Source: Acidobacteriaceae bacterium (GTDB lineage: Bacteria; Acidobacteriota; Terriglobia; Terriglobales; Acidobacteriaceae). From it: a stretch of DNA of 64,000 bases. The notes under the pieces were generated by a model. It ran no database searches. It was not told the DNA's origin and saw only the letters and a program-made list of their open reading frames with translations. Shown in pieces: positions 7,627 through 16,316 of the stretch (positions are counted from its first letter, which is position 1; each line of letters starts with the position of its first letter). The DNA is taken from positions 239-64,238 of the forward strand of contig PMHV01000045.1 of NCBI GenBank assembly GCA_003156805.1, written 5' to 3'. Both the position numbers and the translations under genes were made by a program.

Positions 7627-8865
7627 CTATTCGTAGCGCAGCGCTTCGATGGGATTGAGCCGCGCGGCTTTGATGGCCGGCAACATGCCGCTGACGATGC
7701 CGACGAAGCTTAGGATCACCGTGGACCAGATCAGCGTAGCGGAATTAATGTAGAGGTGAATGTCGCCTTCGCTGGCATTTTCCTCGAACGCGCTCCATAG
7801 CGTGAGCGAGCCCACGCCCCAGGAAACGAGATAAGCCAGGATCACGCCCAACAGGCCGCCGAGCGCGGTAATCACCAGCGCTTCAGCAAGAAACTGAAAA
7901 AGAATGTGCCAGCGGCGCGCGCCCAGGGCTTTTTCCACGCCGATTTCACGAGTGCGCTGCGTCACCGAGACCAGCATAATATTCATCAGTCCAACGCCGC
8001 CGATGCCGAGGGTGAGCAGTCCGATGAAACCGAGCAGAATCTTGATGCCGGTAGTGATGACCTGAAGATCGAGCAGGTCGGCGAAGACGTCGAAGACGAA
8101 AATTGCGCGCTGATCCTTGGGATCGAAGTTGTGATGAAAGCCCATGGAAGCGCGCACGGCCTTAACCACTTTGGCGTGGTCGCCTTCGTACTCCATGACG
8201 ATCGAGCTCAGGTAGTAGGTGTTGATCAGGTCGCTCATGGCGCTAAAGGGGACGTAGACGTGCTCGTTGAGGTTGTCGTCGCCGTTCTGCACCTGATGCT
8301 TGAGCACGCCCACGATCTGGTAAGAGATGCCATCGAGCCGGATGGTTTCGCCGATGGCGTTCTGGCCGGAAAAAAGTTTCTTCTTTGCGTCGGCGCCGAT
8401 GACGGCGACCCGCGTGTGGGTGAAATCGTCGGCCTCGCCGAAGAAACTGCCCTCGGCGACATCCATGCGCCTCATGCGGGCATAGTCGGCATAGACCCCG
8501 CTGACGCCGTAGTTTGCGCTGCGCGTGCCAAAGACTACGAGGGACTGCTTGAAAGCTTCCGGGGAGACGCGCTTGAGCAAAGGAACTTCGGCGCGGATAT
8601 AGTCGAGATCGTTGATGGTCAGGCGAACTTGGGTTCCCGCTTTGGTGCCTCCGGCTTGGAGTTCGGTGCGGCCGGGAAAAATCAGAACCAGGTTGGTGCC
8701 GAAGGAGCGGAACGCAGCCCACAGTCCGCGCTCGAAGCCCGCGCCATACGCCAGCAAAAGCACTACCGTGGCAATGCCCCACGCCATGCCTAACATGGTG
8801 AGGACGCTGCGGCGCCGGTTGTGGTGGAGGGCGTTGTAGGCTTGCGTGGCGAGGTCGATGATCAC
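7627..8865 (-). CDS. ABC transporter permease, MacB/FtsX type
   Basis: The 412-residue protein has the MacB layout: an N-terminal membrane segment (SVLTMLGMAWGIATVVLLLAY), a large periplasmic core of about 220 residues, and three C-terminal membrane segments forming the FtsX domain, including the conserved GIGGVGLMNIMLVSVTQRTREIG motif region and a PIEALRYE terminus. MacB-type permeases transmit mechanical force to move peptides, lipids or antibiotics across the envelope. Here no ATPase domain is fused and no ATPase gene is adjacent, so the partner must be elsewhere. The start is GTG. A related permease gene lies directly upstream on the same strand. Confidence 0.92.
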   Translation of the reverse strand: MIIDLATQAYNALHHNRRRSVLTMLGMAWGIATVVLLLAYGAGFERGLWAAFRSFGTNLVLIFPGRTELQAGGTKAGTQVRLTINDLDYIRAEVPLLKRVSPEAFKQSLVVFGTRSANYGVSGVYADYARMRRMDVAEGSFFGEADDFTHTRVAVIGADAKKKLFSGQNAIGETIRLDGISYQIVGVLKHQVQNGDDNLNEHVYVPFSAMSDLINTYYLSSIVMEYEGDHAKVVKAVRASMGFHHNFDPKDQRAIFVFDVFADLLDLQVITTGIKILLGFIGLLTLGIGGVGLMNIMLVSVTQRTREIGVEKALGARRWHILFQFLAEALVITALGGLLGVILAYLVSWGVGSLTLWSAFEENASEGDIHLYINSATLIWSTVILSFVGIVSGMLPAIKAARLNPIEALRYE

Positions 8866-8872
8866 GAAAAAC

Positions 8873-8914
8873 AGCTCCTGGCTTCCAGCTCTTAGCTTCT
8901 AGCTTAGAACTCTT
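8873..8914. repeat. Heptamer tandem repeat, TTYTAGC word family
   Basis: Six units of exactly 7 bp: AGCTCCT, GGCTTCC, AGCTCTT, AGCTTCT, AGCTTAG, AACTCTT. Rotated, the words read TTCCAGC, TCTTAGC, TTCTAGC, the same type as at 12621 and 60450. It fills part of the gap between the two permease genes. Confidence 0.65.
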
Positions 8915-8977
8915 GGATCCGATACATTCACTCTCCGGATCATGCTTCCATTTCTCAAGTGACGCCTCACAGAAATT

Positions 8978-10225
8978 TCACTCTTGGCGCAGAGCGTCTA
9001 CCGGCGCCATCAAAGCTGCCTTGCGCGCGGGATAGAGGCCGGCGGCTATGCCGGAGATTCCCAGCGAAGCAATCGCTGCAAACGCCGAGGCGGGAATGAT
9101 ACGCGGCGTATCGAATCCATCGGGCGCGGGCAGCATGGCGAGCAAGGTGACAAATCCCGTAGCCAGCGCCAGACCGATGCCTCCGCTGAACGCGGTGAGA
9201 AACGCCCCCTCGATGAAAAATTGCGTGAGGACGTTGCGATGGGTTGCGCCCAGCGCCTTGCGCAGGCCAATTTCTTTTGTTCGCTCGGTGACCGAGACCA
9301 GCATAATGTTGATGATGCCGATCGCGCCGAGCCCCAGCGTGACCACCCCTACCACGCCCAGGAACCAATCCATGGCGTCGAAAATCTTGCCGACGCGCTG
9401 CATGTTTTCAATGGTGTCCCAGTCTTCGAAAGCGTCCTGCAGCTTGGGATCGAAGCCGTGCCGGCGGGCGATGATCTGGTGAATCTCATTCTTGGCTTCT
9501 GCGTGCAGATCTTTGCGAATGGGCTGATAGTTGAGAAACGAGATAGCATCTTCGGAATTTGCCTTGACCAGCGGAAACAGATTGCGCATGGTGTCGATGG
9601 GGATGAAGACGCGCGAGTTGGTGCCGTTATTGCCGTCGCGGCCTACCTTGGCGACCACGCCGACAACGTCGAAGCTGATGCCGTTCAGAAGAATGGACGA
9701 GCCAATCGCCGGACGCCCAGGGAACATGTTTTTCAGCAGTTCCCAGCCGACGATGGCGACGCGGCGGCGGTCGGCATTGTCCTGGTGATTGAACCAGCGG
9801 CCGGGGCTGATGGCCACGTTGCGAATCTGGTTGTAATCCGGAGCGACGCCGAAGACTTGGCCATTGGTTGAGCCGTAATCGCTGACGGCGCGAATATCTT
9901 CGCGATTCAGAACCGGCGACAAGGCGCCGACAAACCGCGCCTGTTCGCGCACTGCCGAATAATCCTTGTACGTGAAGTAGTAGGTCTGGCCGGATTGTGC
10001 GCTGCCCTCGACCGCGGGAATGCGCCCGGGAAACATAAACATTATGTTTTGCCCGAGAGTGGCGAGTTGCCTTTCCTGGCCGCTGCGGAAGCCTTCGCCC
10101 AGACCCACCAAAAGCAGCAGCGAGCCTACGCCCCAGGCGATGCCGAACATGGTGAGGAAGGAGCGCAGCTTGTGCGCCCACAGCGTGGACAGCGACTGGC
10201 GCACGATGTCGAGAAGCATTCGCAT
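8978..10225 (-). CDS. ABC transporter permease, MacB/FtsX type
   Basis: A paralogue of the downstream permease (about 415 residues from the chosen start, MRMLLDIVRQSLSTLW). It has an N-terminal membrane segment (SFLTMFGIAWGVGSLLLLVG), a periplasmic MacB core, and an FtsX domain with GAIGIINIMLVSVTERTKEIGLRKALG and a PVDALRQE end. Two related permeases in tandem suggest a heteromeric pair; the ATPase and any membrane fusion partner are not in the window. A frame open to 10285 would begin inside a GC-rich hairpin and its first 20 residues do not look like protein, so I start at 10225. Confidence 0.9.
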   Translation of the reverse strand: MRMLLDIVRQSLSTLWAHKLRSFLTMFGIAWGVGSLLLLVGLGEGFRSGQERQLATLGQNIMFMFPGRIPAVEGSAQSGQTYYFTYKDYSAVREQARFVGALSPVLNREDIRAVSDYGSTNGQVFGVAPDYNQIRNVAISPGRWFNHQDNADRRRVAIVGWELLKNMFPGRPAIGSSILLNGISFDVVGVVAKVGRDGNNGTNSRVFIPIDTMRNLFPLVKANSEDAISFLNYQPIRKDLHAEAKNEIHQIIARRHGFDPKLQDAFEDWDTIENMQRVGKIFDAMDWFLGVVGVVTLGLGAIGIINIMLVSVTERTKEIGLRKALGATHRNVLTQFFIEGAFLTAFSGGIGLALATGFVTLLAMLPAPDGFDTPRIIPASAFAAIASLGISGIAAGLYPARKAALMAPVDALRQE

Positions 10226-10234
10226 AAGAACACG

Positions 10235-10264
10235 CCCCCACGCCTCCGGGGAGGAGCGTGGGGG
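10235..10264. repeat. GC-rich hairpin just upstream of the permease start
   Basis: CCCCCACGC (10235-10243) and GCGTGGGGG (10256-10264) form a 9-bp perfect stem with an inner CTCC/GGAG match. It lies in the probable 5' leader of the permease mRNA. It could be a REP-like element or a structure that affects translation. Confidence 0.5.
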
Positions 10265-10506
10265 CCCCGGGTAACATTCAGGCAAGGGGTCTCAATCCTG
10301 CCTTAAGTCTGATCAGTAGTACGCAGCCGGGTTATGCGAAGTTCCCTGCTGTGCTTGATTGATTAGACCGTGAGAAGGGAAAAAAGGTTAGCTGACCATA
10401 CAAATCTTGGCCCGAACATTCCAATTCCGGTTTGGGTTTGGCGCTTGAATCGGATCGCGGTCATCGGGTCCCCGTCAAAGGAAGCATTGCGCTTCAGCGG
10501 GATCGT

Positions 10507-12561
10507 CTACTGCTGTCTTTCCTTGGGCCGCTCGAAAGCTTTCTGCATGTATTTCCGAGCTTCTTCGAGGGCGCCGAAGGTATCGTCGTTGGTCTGAACG
10601 GCCTGGCGGTATTCGCCGATGGCGCGCTCGCGCTGGCCGGTGATGTCGAAAATCTTGCCGAGCTGAATGTGGCTCCAAACCTCGGTCCAGCGCGGCTCGC
10701 CGTCGCCGTTGAGCGACGAGCGGTAAGCGTTGGCCGAAGATTGATAGTTTCTCTGGATGAAGAAAACTTCGGCGATGCGGTAGTGGGCGAGGGAGCTGTT
10801 CTTGTTGAGATCGAGCGCTTTGTTGAATTCCGCGAGCGCGGCCGCCAGGTCGCCCTGCTGTTGCAGCGCCTGTCCGCGCAGAATGGACGAGCGCAGCTTC
10901 ACGTCGCTTGAGTTGGTGAGAACGCGATGGTCGGGATCGATGGAAATTCGGCGGGGACGGCCGAAGGTCTCCACGGCGAATGGCGAGTTCGTGCCCACAA
11001 CTTCGATCTTCTTGTCTTCGGTTTTACCGTCGGTGTCGATGCGCAGATCGATCGGCATGCGGAACAGGTCGAGGTCTTGCGAAATCTCTCCGGTCACGCG
11101 GAAACCCTTGTTGCTGCCGAGGCGGTAGGTGGTGTATTTCAATTTGAATTCGGGCGCGCCCGTGGAATCGAGCCACTGGGAAAAGAACCAAGTGAGCTGC
11201 TCGCCGTAGTTTTTCTCGGCGAGCTCGCGGAAGTCGTCCATGCTGGCGGACTTTCCGGCGAACTCGGTCGCAAACTGGCGCATGGTCTTCAGATATTTGT
11301 CTTCGCCCATCACCCAGCGCAGCATGTGCAGGATCATGGCTCCTTTGTCGGTGGCCAGCGACTGAAATTCGGTGGAAAATAAATCGAGCTTGCTGGCACT
11401 GGAGAGCGGCACGGTGTCGTAGGCCAGCGCGCCCACCGACATGTCCTTTACAGCTTCTTCGAGGCCCGCACCGCCGGCGGCGTTCTCGACGTACATGGCT
11501 TCGGAGTAGCGCGAGAAGCCGTCGCTCAGCCACCAATCGTCTTTGGATGCGGGACTCACCGAAACTCCCCACCACTGGTGGGCGATCGCATTCGCGAGCA
11601 GTCGATAATTGGTTTTCTCGGTGATCGAGGGACCGGCAAGGCCCGCAATTTCCGGCGCCCAAGCGTAGGGGACGGTGTCGCCGGGCAGTTCGACGACGTT
11701 GAGCTTCTGCGAGGGCGGCAGACCGTAGAGCGTAATGAAGTAAGTGAATTCCTGAACCGCCGTCGTAGTGTATTCCGGAGCCAGTTTTTCGTGAGTGGGC
11801 TTGAAGAAAACGTGAAGATCCATGCCGGCTTCGTCGCTTTTGTACTCCTGAAAGATTCCGGCGACGATGGTTGCGGGAAAGCTGGGCTTGGTTGAGACAA
11901 AAGTGAAAGTCTTGGTCGGCAGACCGTTGGAGTTCGGTTTTTTCGATGGCGGATTGTCGGTGACCGTGGTTTTTCCGCTGCCGATCGCGACCATGTGCGC
12001 GGGCACGGTGACACTGATGGTCGAAGTGAAGCGATTCAAGCCGTAGCCGCTCACGGGAAACCAGCGTCCGGCATAGAGAAGATAGCTGGTGTCATCGCCG
12101 ATGTAGGCGAGTTTGAGTCCGGGAACGGGGCTGTTATCGGCGGTTTCGAGCTCGCCTTCATATTCGAAGGTGAGCGTGGTAGATGCGTCTTTCGCCAGAC
12201 CGGCGGGCAGCGGCACACGCACGGTGGAATCCTGGGTGACGCGCTCGGCGGAGAGCGGCTGATTGTTGGCGTCGAGAACCCGGGTGACGCGGAGATCGTT
12301 GTGAAGCTCGAAGACGGCGACGCTCAGATCCTGCAGCGCGGTGAATTTGACCGTGGCTCGCGCGGAAATCTGGTGGAGATGAGGGGTGAGTTCGGCCTCA
12401 ATCTGGTAGTCGTCGACGCGGAGGCGGGTTTTTTCCGCGGCCCAGGACGGCAGCGCAGCCAAAAATACCAACAAAAGAGGCAGGGAACTCTTGAAGACGC
12501 TCGGGACGCGCCGAAACTGAATCGACATTAAGGAGAGTCTCCCGGAAATGGGCCTAACCAT
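10507..12561 (-). CDS. M1-peptidase-like protein with degenerate zinc site and C-terminal TPRs
   Basis: An exported 684-residue protein. After a signal peptide (SLPLLLVFLAALPSWAAE) come the beta-rich N-terminal and central domains of M1 aminopeptidases and then the region of the catalytic motif, here LANAIAHQWWG followed by WWLSDGFSRYSE. Active M1 enzymes read HExxHQWWG and WLNEGF. The first zinc His is Asn, the catalytic Glu is Ala and the third ligand Glu is Asp, and no GAMEN-type loop is seen, so peptidase activity is unlikely. Residues of about 555-670 form roughly three tetratricopeptide repeats (GDLAAALAEFNKALDLNKNS and later). A binding or scaffold role is plausible. An alternative start is the Met at 12528. 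Confidence 0.85.
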   Translation of the reverse strand: MVRPISGRLSLMSIQFRRVPSVFKSSLPLLLVFLAALPSWAAEKTRLRVDDYQIEAELTPHLHQISARATVKFTALQDLSVAVFELHNDLRVTRVLDANNQPLSAERVTQDSTVRVPLPAGLAKDASTTLTFEYEGELETADNSPVPGLKLAYIGDDTSYLLYAGRWFPVSGYGLNRFTSTISVTVPAHMVAIGSGKTTVTDNPPSKKPNSNGLPTKTFTFVSTKPSFPATIVAGIFQEYKSDEAGMDLHVFFKPTHEKLAPEYTTTAVQEFTYFITLYGLPPSQKLNVVELPGDTVPYAWAPEIAGLAGPSITEKTNYRLLANAIAHQWWGVSVSPASKDDWWLSDGFSRYSEAMYVENAAGGAGLEEAVKDMSVGALAYDTVPLSSASKLDLFSTEFQSLATDKGAMILHMLRWVMGEDKYLKTMRQFATEFAGKSASMDDFRELAEKNYGEQLTWFFSQWLDSTGAPEFKLKYTTYRLGSNKGFRVTGEISQDLDLFRMPIDLRIDTDGKTEDKKIEVVGTNSPFAVETFGRPRRISIDPDHRVLTNSSDVKLRSSILRGQALQQQGDLAAALAEFNKALDLNKNSSLAHYRIAEVFFIQRNYQSSANAYRSSLNGDGEPRWTEVWSHIQLGKIFDITGQRERAIGEYRQAVQTNDDTFGALEEARKYMQKAFERPKERQQ

Positions 12562-12620
12562 TTCCTATGATGAAGATTCTTACCCAAAAGATGCTGGGAG
12601 CACAAGGTTTAGAAGGCAGC

Positions 12621-12648
12621 CATCGGCTTTTAGCGTTTAGCCTTTAGC
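12621..12648. repeat. Heptamer tandem repeat across the lpxB stop codon
   Basis: Four 7-bp units: CATCGGC, TTTTAGC, GTTTAGC, CTTTAGC. The lpxB stop codon (TTA on this strand, 12630-12632) lies inside the second unit, so the last lpxB residues (LKAKR) are encoded by the repeat. Confidence 0.65.
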
Positions 12649-13826
12649 CCCAAACCTCGATTCGGCAGGGCCAGGATGATCTCGGCGGCGCGCTCGGCTG
12701 GATCCTGCGCGGCTGGGCCAGAGCCGGTGCCTTGCGGCGGGCGGAGCCGGGCTTTCACCTGGGTCAGGCCTTCCAGCATGCGGTCGCGAGCGGGACCGTC
12801 GGGCTGGATCGCTTTGACCTGCGCGACAACGTTCTCGGCGGTGAAGTCGTGTTGCACGAGCTCTGGCACGACTTCCTCTCCGGCGATCAGGTTGACCATA
12901 GCGAAGCGCGGGACTTTGACTTGCGGCTTGCCCAGCAGGTAAGTGAGAACCGAGACGCGGTAGACCATCACGAAGGGAGTGTTCATCATGGCCGCCTCCA
13001 CCGTAGCGGTGCCGCTGGCGACGATGCCGGCGCGCGAATGCCAGAGCGCGGGCAGGGATTCGGGGACGAGTGTGACTTCTTGGCTGCCGATCGTTTTTTG
13101 GTCGAGCGCGCCTCGGTTAATCAGACTTTGCAGGAAGGCGCGGTCGAGCGTGGGCGCGACCGGCAGCAGGAATTCATAGGCGTCGCCGAGTAGCGCGGCA
13201 GCGTCGAGGATAGTGGGCAGGTTCATGCGCACTTCCTTGACACGGCTGCCGGGCATGAGCGTTATCCATGGCTTAGCCGGATCGAGATGGAATTGCGCGG
13301 CATAGTCGCCGCGCTCGATTGCCGGATGCGGTAATTCGGCCAGGGGATGGCCGACGAAGGTCGCGTCCACGCCACGGTCGCGGTAGAACTTTTCTTCGAA
13401 GGGAAAAATCACCAGCGCCTTGTCGATGTATTTGCGCAGCAGGTGGACGCGTCCCTGGCGCCACGCCCAGAATTGGGGAGCGACGTAATAAACTACGGGG
13501 ATGCCGCGCTTCTTCATCTGGCGGGCCACGCGCCAGTTGAAGGCGGGGGAGTCGATGATGATGGCGAGATCGGGCTTGCGCTTGTCGGCTTCTTTGATCA
13601 GGCGCTGGTACAGACCGTAAATTTTCGGCAGATGGCTGAGGATTTCGGCGATGCCGACGACCGAGAGATATTTGGCGTCGACGACAGTGTCGCAGCCGGC
13701 GGCTCGCATTTTGTCGCCACCGACGCCGAAGAATTCGAGCTGCGGGTCGCGGCGGCGCAACGCTTCGATGAGCTGCGCGCCGTACATTTCTCCGGAAGCT
13801 TCGCCGGCTGAGATCAGGATTCGCAA
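12630..13826 (-). CDS. lpxB: Lipid-A-disaccharide synthase
   Basis: LpxB joins UDP-2,3-diacylglucosamine and 2,3-diacylglucosamine-1-phosphate to form the lipid A disaccharide at the inner face of the cytoplasmic membrane. The 398-residue protein matches from the start: ILISAGEASGEMYGAQLIEAL, the FGVGGDKMRAAGCD segment, AIIIDSPAFNWRVARQMKKR, VVYYVAPQFWAWRQGR, and the GT-B C-terminal half with LMPGSRVKEVRMNLP and IVASGTATVEAAMMNTPFV. Length is normal. The start codon appears to be TTG at 13826 with no clear Shine-Dalgarno sequence, which suggests modest translation. An MsbA-like exporter, a likely partner in lipid A transport, is encoded just upstream past the tRNA gene. Confidence 0.95.
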   Translation of the reverse strand: MRILISAGEASGEMYGAQLIEALRRRDPQLEFFGVGGDKMRAAGCDTVVDAKYLSVVGIAEILSHLPKIYGLYQRLIKEADKRKPDLAIIIDSPAFNWRVARQMKKRGIPVVYYVAPQFWAWRQGRVHLLRKYIDKALVIFPFEEKFYRDRGVDATFVGHPLAELPHPAIERGDYAAQFHLDPAKPWITLMPGSRVKEVRMNLPTILDAAALLGDAYEFLLPVAPTLDRAFLQSLINRGALDQKTIGSQEVTLVPESLPALWHSRAGIVASGTATVEAAMMNTPFVMVYRVSVLTYLLGKPQVKVPRFAMVNLIAGEEVVPELVQHDFTAENVVAQVKAIQPDGPARDRMLEGLTQVKARLRPPQGTGSGPAAQDPAERAAEIILALPNRGLGLKAKR

Positions 13827-13936
13827 GAGAGCATTGTAAAGCCAGAAGCGCGCCGCTAATGGTGGGTGTAGAATCGACGCCGCAGGTTCGCCATGCGGTT
13901 AGTGCAATGCGAGCTTGCACAAAGCGATTGCTAAAC

Positions 13937-14013
13937 GGCCCCGTAGCTCAACTGGATAGAGCATCAGACTTCGGATCTGAGGGTTGGGGGTTCGACTCCC
14001 TCCGGGGTCGCCA
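13937..14013 (+). tRNA. tRNA-Arg(TCG)
   Basis: A full cloverleaf is readable. The acceptor arm GGCCCCG pairs with CGGGGTC (one G-T pair), the D-arm is GCTCAACTGGATAGAGC, the anticodon stem TCAGA/TCTGA encloses CTTCGGA (anticodon TCG), and the T-arm is GGGGGTTCGACTCCC. The discriminator is G and the CCA end is encoded at 14011-14013. It reads CGA codons for arginine. It sits alone on the plus strand between two minus-strand genes. No integrase or attachment-site duplication is seen next to it. Confidence 0.95.
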
Positions 14014-14085
14014 CTTCCTGAGCTGGGAGTGGCCTCTGGAATCCGTCTCTGAATCGCGCGCGGGGGTGTCCGCGGGACCCAAGCT

Positions 14086-16149
14086 TTAGTCGTCCGCGCT
14101 GGCGGTGACTTCGGGCTGCTGGAAGCCTTCCGAACCATTCGCGGGCGTGGCCTGCCCTGAGCCTGGTCGAAGGGGCGCCCGCGCCACGTTGATCTCCTGG
14201 TCCTTGTATTGCAGCTGATACAGCTTGAAGTAAATCCCACGCTGGGCGAGGAGTTGCTGGTGCGTGCCCGTTTCGCGGACCTGGCCTTTGTGCATGACGA
14301 TGATGTTATCTGCGCGCTGCACGGTGGAGAGCCGGTGGGCGATGATCAGCGACGTGCGTCCCTCGACCATGTGGCTGAGCGCGTCGCGCACGCGGAATTC
14401 AGTTTCGGTATCGACGCTGGATGTGGCTTCGTCGAGAATCAAAATCTTCGGTTCGTGAGCCAGGGCGCGGGCGAATGAGATGAGCTGCTTCTGGCCGGTG
14501 GAGAGAGTCGAGCCGCGCTCGCGGACTTCTTCATTAAAGCCGTTGGGCAGGGCGCGGATGAAATCGGCAAGGTTCACGTCTTCGGCGGCTTTTTCGACGT
14601 CTGCGTCCGTGATCCGGCGTGTTCCCATGCGGATGTTCCCGCCGACCGTGCCGCTGAACAGGAACGGATCCTGCAACACCACGCCGAAGCGGCTGCGCAA
14701 ATCGACGAGGTCCATGTCTTTGACGTCGACGCCGTCGATGCGGACCGCGCCTTTCTGAACATCGTAAAAACGCAGCAGGAGCGAGATGAGCGTGGTCTTG
14801 CCCGCGCCGGTGTGGCCTACGATGGCGGCGGTTTCTCCCGGTTCGATGGAGAAGCTGACGTCGCGGAGCACCCAGTCGGGGGCCGAGGAAGCACCCGAGC
14901 TTTGCTCAACCTGGACGGGCGAGGCGCCGGTCCCCACACGTTCCTTGCGGGGTTCCGTCGAAATTTCGCGATACGCGAACCAGACATGATCGAACTCGAT
15001 TCGGCCCAAGCCTTGCGGTCGCTTCACCACCGCGGGCGAAACCACTTGCACCGGCGTATCCAGCAGCTTGAAGATGCGCTCACTGGCGGCCATGGCCGAC
15101 TGCAGGATGTTGTATTTCTCGCTGAAGTCCATGATGGGGCGGAAGAAGCGCAGCGAGTACTGGATGAAAGCGACCAGCACGCCCAACGATGCCACGGTCG
15201 GAACCAGGCGGAATGCGACCAGCGTTTTCCAGTTGAACTGCACGGCCACGCTGCTGGCCGTAATCCCGCGCATGATCCCGTTGCCGCCGAACCAGATGAC
15301 GCAGGCAATCGCGATTGAAGAAAGAATCTCGATCACGGGATAGTAAACTGAGTAAGCCATGATCGCGTCTTTGAATGCGTCCATGTGGCTGCGGTTGATT
15401 TCCGAAAAGCGGTTGTAGGCCTTGCGCTCGCGATTGAACAGTTGCAGCACCATCATGCCGCTGACATGCTCCTGCAAATAGGCGTTGATGCGCGCAATGG
15501 CCACGCGAATGCGCCGGTAGGAATCGCGCACGCGGTCGCGGAAAATCTTTGTGGAATAAACGATGACTGGCAGCACGGCGAAGGTGATCAGCGCCAGCTT
15601 CCAGTTCATGCACAGCATGACGCCCACAATCCCGGCGAGCACAAAGAGATCTTCAAAAATGGAGACCACGCCCGAGGTGAACATTTCGTTCAAGGCGTCC
15701 ACGTCGGTGGTGACCCGGGTTACCAGGCGGCCTACTGGATTGTGGTCGTAAAAAGCGACGTGCATGCGCTGCAGCAGGCGGAAGATCTGGCTGCGCAGAT
15801 CGAACATTACTTTCTGGCCGGTCCACTGCATGAAGTAGGTCTGCAGGAACTCAAGCAGAAAACTGAACACAAGCAGGCCCACGTAAATGACCGCGATCTG
15901 CAAGACGCCGGTAAGCGGGCGGGAGCTGAGCCAGTTCCACATGCCGGCAGATGCGCCTTTGGTCGGCGAAAGATAGCGGTCAATGGCAACCTTGGTGAGA
16001 TACGGCCCCAGCACGTCGGCAAATGACTTGAGGACAATCGAAGCCAGTGCAATCACGACCTGCCAGCGGTACGGGCGCAGATAGGTCAGCAGCCGCCGCA
16101 TGAGGCGGCTGTCGTAGGCTTTGCCTAATATTTCTTCTTCCTGGGCCAT
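14086..16149 (-). CDS. ABC exporter, fused permease and ATPase, MsbA-like
   Basis: A 687-residue half-transporter with six membrane segments (about residues 20-330) and one nucleotide-binding domain: Walker A GHTGAGKTTLISL, signature STGQKQLISFARAL, Walker B ILILDEATSSVD and the H-loop His in IIAHRLSTV. It should work as a homodimer that exports lipid or drug. Closeness to lpxB makes lipid A flipping attractive, but this is inference. Two stretches look inserted. A linker near residues 405-430 (VGTGASPVQ) matches a repeat found elsewhere in the window, and the C-terminal tail (LRPGSGQATPANG) lies on a palindromic repeat. Both are in frame. Confidence 0.92.
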   Translation of the reverse strand: MAQEEEILGKAYDSRLMRRLLTYLRPYRWQVVIALASIVLKSFADVLGPYLTKVAIDRYLSPTKGASAGMWNWLSSRPLTGVLQIAVIYVGLLVFSFLLEFLQTYFMQWTGQKVMFDLRSQIFRLLQRMHVAFYDHNPVGRLVTRVTTDVDALNEMFTSGVVSIFEDLFVLAGIVGVMLCMNWKLALITFAVLPVIVYSTKIFRDRVRDSYRRIRVAIARINAYLQEHVSGMMVLQLFNRERKAYNRFSEINRSHMDAFKDAIMAYSVYYPVIEILSSIAIACVIWFGGNGIMRGITASSVAVQFNWKTLVAFRLVPTVASLGVLVAFIQYSLRFFRPIMDFSEKYNILQSAMAASERIFKLLDTPVQVVSPAVVKRPQGLGRIEFDHVWFAYREISTEPRKERVGTGASPVQVEQSSGASSAPDWVLRDVSFSIEPGETAAIVGHTGAGKTTLISLLLRFYDVQKGAVRIDGVDVKDMDLVDLRSRFGVVLQDPFLFSGTVGGNIRMGTRRITDADVEKAAEDVNLADFIRALPNGFNEEVRERGSTLSTGQKQLISFARALAHEPKILILDEATSSVDTETEFRVRDALSHMVEGRTSLIIAHRLSTVQRADNIIVMHKGQVRETGTHQQLLAQRGIYFKLYQLQYKDQEINVARAPLRPGSGQATPANGSEGFQQPEVTASADD
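14141..14182. repeat. REP-like palindrome inside the 3' end of the ABC exporter gene
   Basis: GCGGGCG (14141-14147) and CGCCCGC (14176-14182) are perfect inverted arms around CCTGCCCTGAGC and CTGGTCGAAGGGG. The centre has the look of a dispersed repeat. It encodes the low-complexity tail of the transporter in frame. Confidence 0.55.
14913..14940. repeat. Intragenic copy of a dispersed 28-bp repeat
   Basis: This stretch matches the intergenic sequence at 30077-30104 at 23 of 28 positions by eye (shared cores GGAC, CGAGGCG and GTCCCCACA). It encodes the linker between membrane and ATPase domains of the ABC exporter. Confidence 0.5.
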
Positions 16150-16316
16150 CGGCTTCTTGCGGACCGGGCGGTAAAGAGGCGCCAGCGGCGCTGCTCATAG
16201 CGTACTTCAATTAGACGGCGGAGGCAGGCGAAAGGATAGAAAACGTTTGAGCCGATGTTGCAGATAGAGTGGATGGAAAAGTTCGAAGGGATAGTCCGAT
16301 GGGATAATAGTCGGAT

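Noticed and set aside
7627-10225. Complete MacAB-type export system
   Set aside because: Neither an ATPase nor a membrane-fusion gene is present; only the two permeases can be supported.
13937-14013. tRNA gene as an integration site for a mobile island
   Set aside because: There is no integrase, no duplicated tRNA 3' end and only core genes around it.
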